From assembly GCF_037911585.1 (NCBI RefSeq), contig NZ_JBAJNS010000001.1, forward strand, positions 252,001 through 316,000: a stretch of DNA of 64,000 nt, given 5' to 3'. Positions within the stretch are counted from its first letter, which is position 1. The number at the start of each line of letters is the position of its first letter. This DNA comes from Streptomyces sp. GSL17-111. GTDB taxonomy: Bacteria > Actinomycetota > Actinomycetes > Streptomycetales > Streptomycetaceae. Positions 59,193-64,000 of the stretch are shown here, piece by piece. Below the pieces are notes generated by a model. The model was given only the letters and a program-made list of their open reading frames with translations, was not told where the DNA came from and did no database searches. Position numbers and translations under genes: made by a program.

Positions 59193-60227
59193 TCATCGCT
59201 CCGCGGGACCCAGCGGCGCGCGGGCGAAGTGCTCCATTCCCCTGCTGAAGGGCGTCCGGGGCCGCCACCCGAGCTCCTCCCGCAGCCGCCTTGAGGAGGC
59301 GGTGATGTGCCGGACGTCGCCCAGCCGGTACTCACCGGTGACCTGCGGCGCGGGCCCGCCGAACGCGGCGGCCAGGGCCCGGGCCATCTCGCCCACCGTG
59401 TGCGGCTCGCCGCTGCCGGTGTTGTAGGCCCGCAGTTCGCCCTCCGGCCGCTCCCCCACCGCCTCCAGCGCCGTGACGTTGGCCGCCGCCACGTCGGTCA
59501 CCTCGACGAAGTCCCGGCGCTGGCCGCCGTCCTCGAAGACCTGCGGGGGCAGCCCCCGCTCCAGGGCGGAGCGGAAGAAGGACGCGACGCCCGCGTACGG
59601 CGTGTCCCGCGGCATCCCCGCGCCGTAGACGTTGTGGTAGCGCAGGCTGATGGCCCGGCCGCCGGTCGCCCGCGCCCAGGCGGCCGCGAGGTGCTCCTGC
59701 GCGAGCTTGGTGCCGGCGTACACGTTGCGCGGGTCGACCGGCGCGTCCTCCTCGACGAGCCCCGGCCGCAGCTCGGCCCCGCACTCCGGGCACGGCGGCT
59801 CGAAGAGGCCCGACGCCAGTGCCGCCGCCGACCGCGGGCCCGGCCGGACGAGGCCGTGGTCCGGGCAGACGTAGCGACCCTCCCCGTACACCACCATGGA
59901 GCCCGCGAGGACCAGGCGGCCCACTCCCGCCCGCGCCATCTGCTCCAGCAGGACGGCCGTCCCGAGGTCGTTGACGCCCACGTACGCGGCGGCGTCCGCG
60001 AAGCCCTTGCCGAGCCCCACCATCGCCGCCTGGTGGCTGACGGCATCCACTCCGGTGAGTGCGCGGGCGACGGCGTCGGGGTCCCGTACGTCGCCCCGGA
60101 GCTCGCCCTCCTCCCCGTCCTTCGGTGCGGCGACGTCGAAGACGACCGCCTCATGACCCGCGGCGCGCAGCGCCGCAACGATGTGGGAGCCGATGAACCC
60201 GGCTCCGCCGGTGACCAGGACACGCAT
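59193..60227 (-). CDS. NAD-dependent epimerase/dehydratase, dTDP-L-rhamnose 4-epimerase-like, with zinc-ribbon-like insert
   Basis: A 344-residue extended SDR: VTGGAGFIGSHIVAAL at the N-terminus, catalytic YAGTK (about 169), RYHNVYGAGMPRDTPYAG and FVEVTDVAAANV. An insert at residues about 118-150 contains CPDHG and, after a loop, CPECG, giving Cys/His/Cys/Cys as a possible zinc site. I recall such an insert in dTDP-L-rhamnose 4-epimerases. The enzyme would supply a dTDP-6-deoxysugar for the glycosyltransferases next to it. ATG 60227. Confidence 0.9.
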   Translation of the reverse strand: MRVLVTGGAGFIGSHIVAALRAAGHEAVVFDVAAPKDGEEGELRGDVRDPDAVARALTGVDAVSHQAAMVGLGKGFADAAAYVGVNDLGTAVLLEQMARAGVGRLVLAGSMVVYGEGRYVCPDHGLVRPGPRSAAALASGLFEPPCPECGAELRPGLVEEDAPVDPRNVYAGTKLAQEHLAAAWARATGGRAISLRYHNVYGAGMPRDTPYAGVASFFRSALERGLPPQVFEDGGQRRDFVEVTDVAAANVTALEAVGERPEGELRAYNTGSGEPHTVGEMARALAAAFGGPAPQVTGEYRLGDVRHITASSRRLREELGWRPRTPFSRGMEHFARAPLGPAER

Positions 60228-60335
60228 GCGGCCACGCTACGGCCGCCGGGCACACATCGGGCGGACCCCGCCGGAGTGTCACCCCGCACCGGCAACGATG
60301 TGCACCGGCACTGGCCAAGCCGCGCGGACCCCTGA

Positions 60336-60348
60336 CACGATCGCCGAC
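60336..60348 (+). promoter_or_regulatory. CACGAT -10-like box, 7 nt before the thiolase start codon
   Basis: Weaker match than the TAnnnT boxes but with the same spacing; no ribosome site is seen. Confidence 0.35.
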
Positions 60349-61545
<1,197 letters not shown>

Positions 61546-61635
61546 CCGCGGGGCCCGCGGCCGTGCCCGCACGGCCGCTCACGCGCGTACGGCACACGTC
61601 CGACCCGCGCACGTCCGGCCAGCCGAGTGGTACTC

Positions 61636-63051
61636 ATGTCCGCTATGGAGTGGTTCGCGGCGCCCGAGTACTGGCTGGCACGAAGCGTCTTCCAGCGCGG
61701 GCTGGCGCTGGTGTACCTGGTCGCGTTCGTCTCGGCGGCGACGCAGTTCCGCGCGCTGATCGGGGCGCACGGCATGACGCCCGTCCCCGCCTACGTCGCA
61801 CGCGTGCCCTTCCGTGCCGCCCCCGGCCTCTTCCAGTGGCACTACTCGGACCGGCTGTTCGCCGGTGTGGCCTGGGGCGGTGCGGCACTGTCCGCCGCGC
61901 TGCTCGCGGGCCTCGGTGACCTCGTGCCGTTGTGGGCGACCGTCCCGTTGTGGCTGCTGCCCTGGGCGCTCTACCTGTCGATCGTCAACGTGGGGCAGAC
62001 GTGGTACGCGTTCGGGTGGGAGTCGCTGCTGCTGGAAGCCGGCTTCCTCGCGGCGTTCCTCGGCAACGACACCGTAGCGCCCCCGCTGCTCACGCTGCTG
62101 CTCCTGCGCTGGCTGCTGTTCCGGGTGGAGTTCGGCGCGGGGCTGATCAAGTGGCGTGGCGACCGCTGCTGGCGGGACCTGACCTGTCTGTACTACCACC
62201 ACGAGACCCAGCCGATGCCCGGCCCGCTGAGCTGGTACTTCCACCACCTGCCCAAGCCGCTGCACCGCGTGGAGGTGGCGGCCAGCCACGGGGCCCAGTT
62301 GGTCCTGCCGGTGCTCGTCCTCGCGCCGCAGCCCGTCGCGGGCCTGGCGGCGGCGGGCATCGTCATCACGCAGCTGTGGCTCGTGGCGTCCGGCAACTTC
62401 GCCTGGCTGAACTGGCTGACGATCCTGCTCGCCGTCCCCGCCGTCGACACCGCGTTCCTCTCCCCCGCCCCCGCGCACGGCGCGACCCCGGTGTGGTTCG
62501 CCGTGCTCGTCGTCGCGGTGACCGGGTGCGTGGCGATCCTCAGCTACCAGCCGGTACGCAATCTGCTCTCCCACCGCCAGGAGATGAACCGCTCGTTCAA
62601 CGCCTACCACCTGGTGAACACCTACGGCGCCTTCGGCAGCGTGACGCGGACGCGGTACGAGGTCGTCATCGAGGGCACGGACGCCGAGCGCCTCACCGAA
62701 GGGGCGGTGTGGCGCGAGTACGGCTTCCGGGGGAAACCCGGCGACGTCCGGCGGCTGCCCCGCCAGTTCGCCCCCTACCACCTGCGGCTCGACTGGCTGA
62801 TGTGGTTCGCCGCCCTCTCGCCCGGCTACGCCCGCCCCTGGTTCACGCAGCTGCTCACCCGGCTGGTCGCCAACGATCCGGACACCGTGCGGCTCCTGCG
62901 TCACAACCCGTTCCCCGACACGCCGCCCGCGCACGTCCGGGCGCGGCTCTACCGCTACCGCTTCACCACGCCCCGGGAGCGGCGCGCCGCCGGTGCCTGG
63001 TGGCACCGGGAGGTGGTCGGCCCCTACGGGCCGACCGTCTCCGGGCGGTGA
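61636..63051 (+). CDS. lipase maturation factor (LMF1-like) membrane protein
   Basis: A 471-residue protein of the LMF family: WLARSVFQRGLALVYLVAF, GLFQWHYSDRLF, NVGQTWYAFGWESLLLEAGFLAAFLG, FRVEFGAGLIKWRGDRCWRDLTCLYYHHETQPMPGPLSWYFHHLP (quoted in parts: GAGLIKWRGD, YYHHETQPMP) and a C-terminal soluble part EVVIEGTDAERLTE, YGFRGKPGD, PYHLRLDWLMWFAAL. In animals LMF1 folds secreted lipases; the bacterial role is unknown. ATG 61636 is assumed (61645 possible). It abuts the next, convergent gene with no spacer. Confidence 0.9.
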   Translation: MSAMEWFAAPEYWLARSVFQRGLALVYLVAFVSAATQFRALIGAHGMTPVPAYVARVPFRAAPGLFQWHYSDRLFAGVAWGGAALSAALLAGLGDLVPLWATVPLWLLPWALYLSIVNVGQTWYAFGWESLLLEAGFLAAFLGNDTVAPPLLTLLLLRWLLFRVEFGAGLIKWRGDRCWRDLTCLYYHHETQPMPGPLSWYFHHLPKPLHRVEVAASHGAQLVLPVLVLAPQPVAGLAAAGIVITQLWLVASGNFAWLNWLTILLAVPAVDTAFLSPAPAHGATPVWFAVLVVAVTGCVAILSYQPVRNLLSHRQEMNRSFNAYHLVNTYGAFGSVTRTRYEVVIEGTDAERLTEGAVWREYGFRGKPGDVRRLPRQFAPYHLRLDWLMWFAALSPGYARPWFTQLLTRLVANDPDTVRLLRHNPFPDTPPAHVRARLYRYRFTTPRERRAAGAWWHREVVGPYGPTVSGR

Positions 63052-64000
63052 TCACTGCGGAAGACGTGCCGTCTCCGGGGAGGCCGTGTCCAGTGGCACG
63101 GCGACCTTCGGCACCAGCCCGAGCTGCACCGACTGGCGGGGCAGCACCGCGTTGAGCACCCAGTCCGTGAGCACCCGCACCCGGTTTCCCGGCAGCGAGG
63201 CGAGGTGGTAGCCGCGCGTGACCAGGCCCGCGGCGGGCCCGGACAGGGGGATCTTGAGCGGGTTCGCCGCCGCCTGCATCCCGCCGAGGTCCACGGCGAA
63301 GCCCAGGTCGTTGTGCTTGTACTCGCGTCGCGCACCGACTCCGCAGGAGGCCGCGATGTTGTGTGCGGCGACCTTCCCCTGCCGCACCGCGTGCTGCGCC
63401 GTCATGGGCGTCGTCTCGCCCGGCCGCGTCAGATCGGGCACGGCCGCCGCGTCACCGCAGGCGAACACCTCCGGATGCCCGGGCACCGTCAGGTACTCGT
63501 CCACACACAGCCGCCCCTTCTCCGTGGGCAACCCCAGGTCCTCCACCAGCGGGTCGGGGCGCACCCCCACGCACCAGACCAGGGACCGGGTGCCGACGAA
63601 CGACCCGTCGTCCAGCAGGACCCCGTCGGCCGTCGCCTCCTTGACCGACGCCCCGGTGCGGACCTCCACGCCACGCTCCCGGAGCACCCGGTCCGCGGTC
63701 TCGGACAGCCGCTCGTCCAGCGACGGCAGCACCCGGGGCGCCATGTCGAGCAGCATCCAGCGGGGCCGGGGCACGCCGTACTGGCGTGCCAGCACGTCGG
63801 TGTACCGCACACCCTGCGCGGCCACCTCGGTACCCGTGTACCCGGCCCCGACCACGACGAAGGTGCACCGCGCCTCTCGCTCCTCCTCGTCCTCGGTCTC
63901 CGCCGCGAGCGCGATCTGCCGGTTGACGTGATCACGCAGGAACAACGCTTCCGGCATGCCCCGGAACCCGTGCGCGTGCTCCGCCACCCCGGGGATGGGC
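63052..64000 (-). CDS. NDH-2-like NAD(P)/FAD-dependent oxidoreductase, N-terminus outside the window
   Basis: About 316 residues of the C-terminal part of a pyridine-nucleotide-disulfide-type oxidoreductase of the type II NADH dehydrogenase family: FRGMPEALFLRDHVNRQIALA, second nucleotide-binding FVVVGAGYTGTEVAAQG, GTRSLVWCVGVRPDPLV, HPEVFACGDAAAVPDL (FAD-binding GD) and TAQHAVRQGKVAAHNI with a membrane-anchoring tail. It probably passes electrons from NADH to menaquinone without pumping protons. The TGA stop shares TGATCA with the stop of the LMF gene. Confidence 0.9.
   Translation of the reverse strand, partial: PIPGVAEHAHGFRGMPEALFLRDHVNRQIALAAETEDEEEREARCTFVVVGAGYTGTEVAAQGVRYTDVLARQYGVPRPRWMLLDMAPRVLPSLDERLSETADRVLRERGVEVRTGASVKEATADGVLLDDGSFVGTRSLVWCVGVRPDPLVEDLGLPTEKGRLCVDEYLTVPGHPEVFACGDAAAVPDLTRPGETTPMTAQHAVRQGKVAAHNIAASCGVGARREYKHNDLGFAVDLGGMQAAANPLKIPLSGPAAGLVTRGYHLASLPGNRVRVLTDWVLNAVLPRQSVQLGLVPKVAVPLDTASPETARLPQ

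Overview
The window is very GC-rich with strong G/C preference at third codon positions, many GTG starts, and families typical of Actinobacteria: a mycothiol-dependent maleylpyruvate isomerase-like protein, DUF6397, DUF6421, DUF6986, DUF5134 and LVIVD/DUF305 proteins, MatB, a fused acyl-CoA carboxyltransferase, and a GDSL lipase close to that of Streptomyces rimosus. It reads as a chromosomal piece of a Streptomyces or close relative. No insertion sequence, prophage, CRISPR array, tRNA or rRNA was seen. Function names rest on protein motifs read by eye, not on database searches.

Layout. 1-2577: a P-loop/Nudix fusion (cut by the edge) and a DUF6986 aldolase-like protein. 2718-5767: electron-transfer flavoprotein genes etfB-etfA behind a candidate fatty-acid-type operator, then a flavin reductase and a thioredoxin. 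6071-10206: a lysophospholipid acyltransferase converging, across a 41-bp perfect inverted repeat, on an operon DUF6421-SDR-threonine aldolase. 10535-14809: GDPD, GNAT, VOC, a DUF5134/M56 membrane pair and a TetR regulator. 14775-18603: a secreted LVIVD protein divergent from a DUF305 lipoprotein, and an FprA-like reductase. 18618-20163: an ArsR repressor divergent from an Old Yellow Enzyme, with two matching 16-bp operators between them. 20245-24148: BNR-repeat protein, uracil-DNA glycosylase, BadF-type kinase and a CbiX-like protein. 24303-30008: lactonase, FUSC transporter, YjbQ, a flavin oxidoreductase, a 19-residue hydrophobic peptide gene and a DinB/MDMPI-type enzyme. 30149-31357: an S1 secreted protease interrupted by an amber codon.

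31619-38240 is an export locus: a MarR regulator between a divergent homodimer-type ABC exporter and a two-gene ABC exporter whose halves carry complementary damaged ATP sites. 38291-49027 holds a YdjM-like membrane protein, a Ski2-like helicase, TesB thioesterase, DUF6397 protein, an orphan roadblock protein, a methyltransferase, a SNF2 helicase and a secreted lipase. 49450-54145 has small/proline-rich proteins, a DUF4239 membrane protein and the translationally coupled matB-carboxyltransferase pair. 54300-60227 has an orphan sugar-binding lipoprotein behind a DasR-like site, then a cell-envelope-type cluster (GT-C membrane protein, methyltransferase, DUF2064, GT2, dTDP-sugar epimerase). The window ends with a thiolase, a lipase maturation factor-like protein and an NDH-2-like oxidoreductase (cut by the edge).

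Themes. Acyl-CoA metabolism recurs (Etf, TesB, MatB, carboxyltransferase, thiolase). Many genes start 6-7 nt after a TAnnnT-like box, as in leaderless actinobacterial mRNAs. Several terminators are built from the 3' end of the coding sequence itself.
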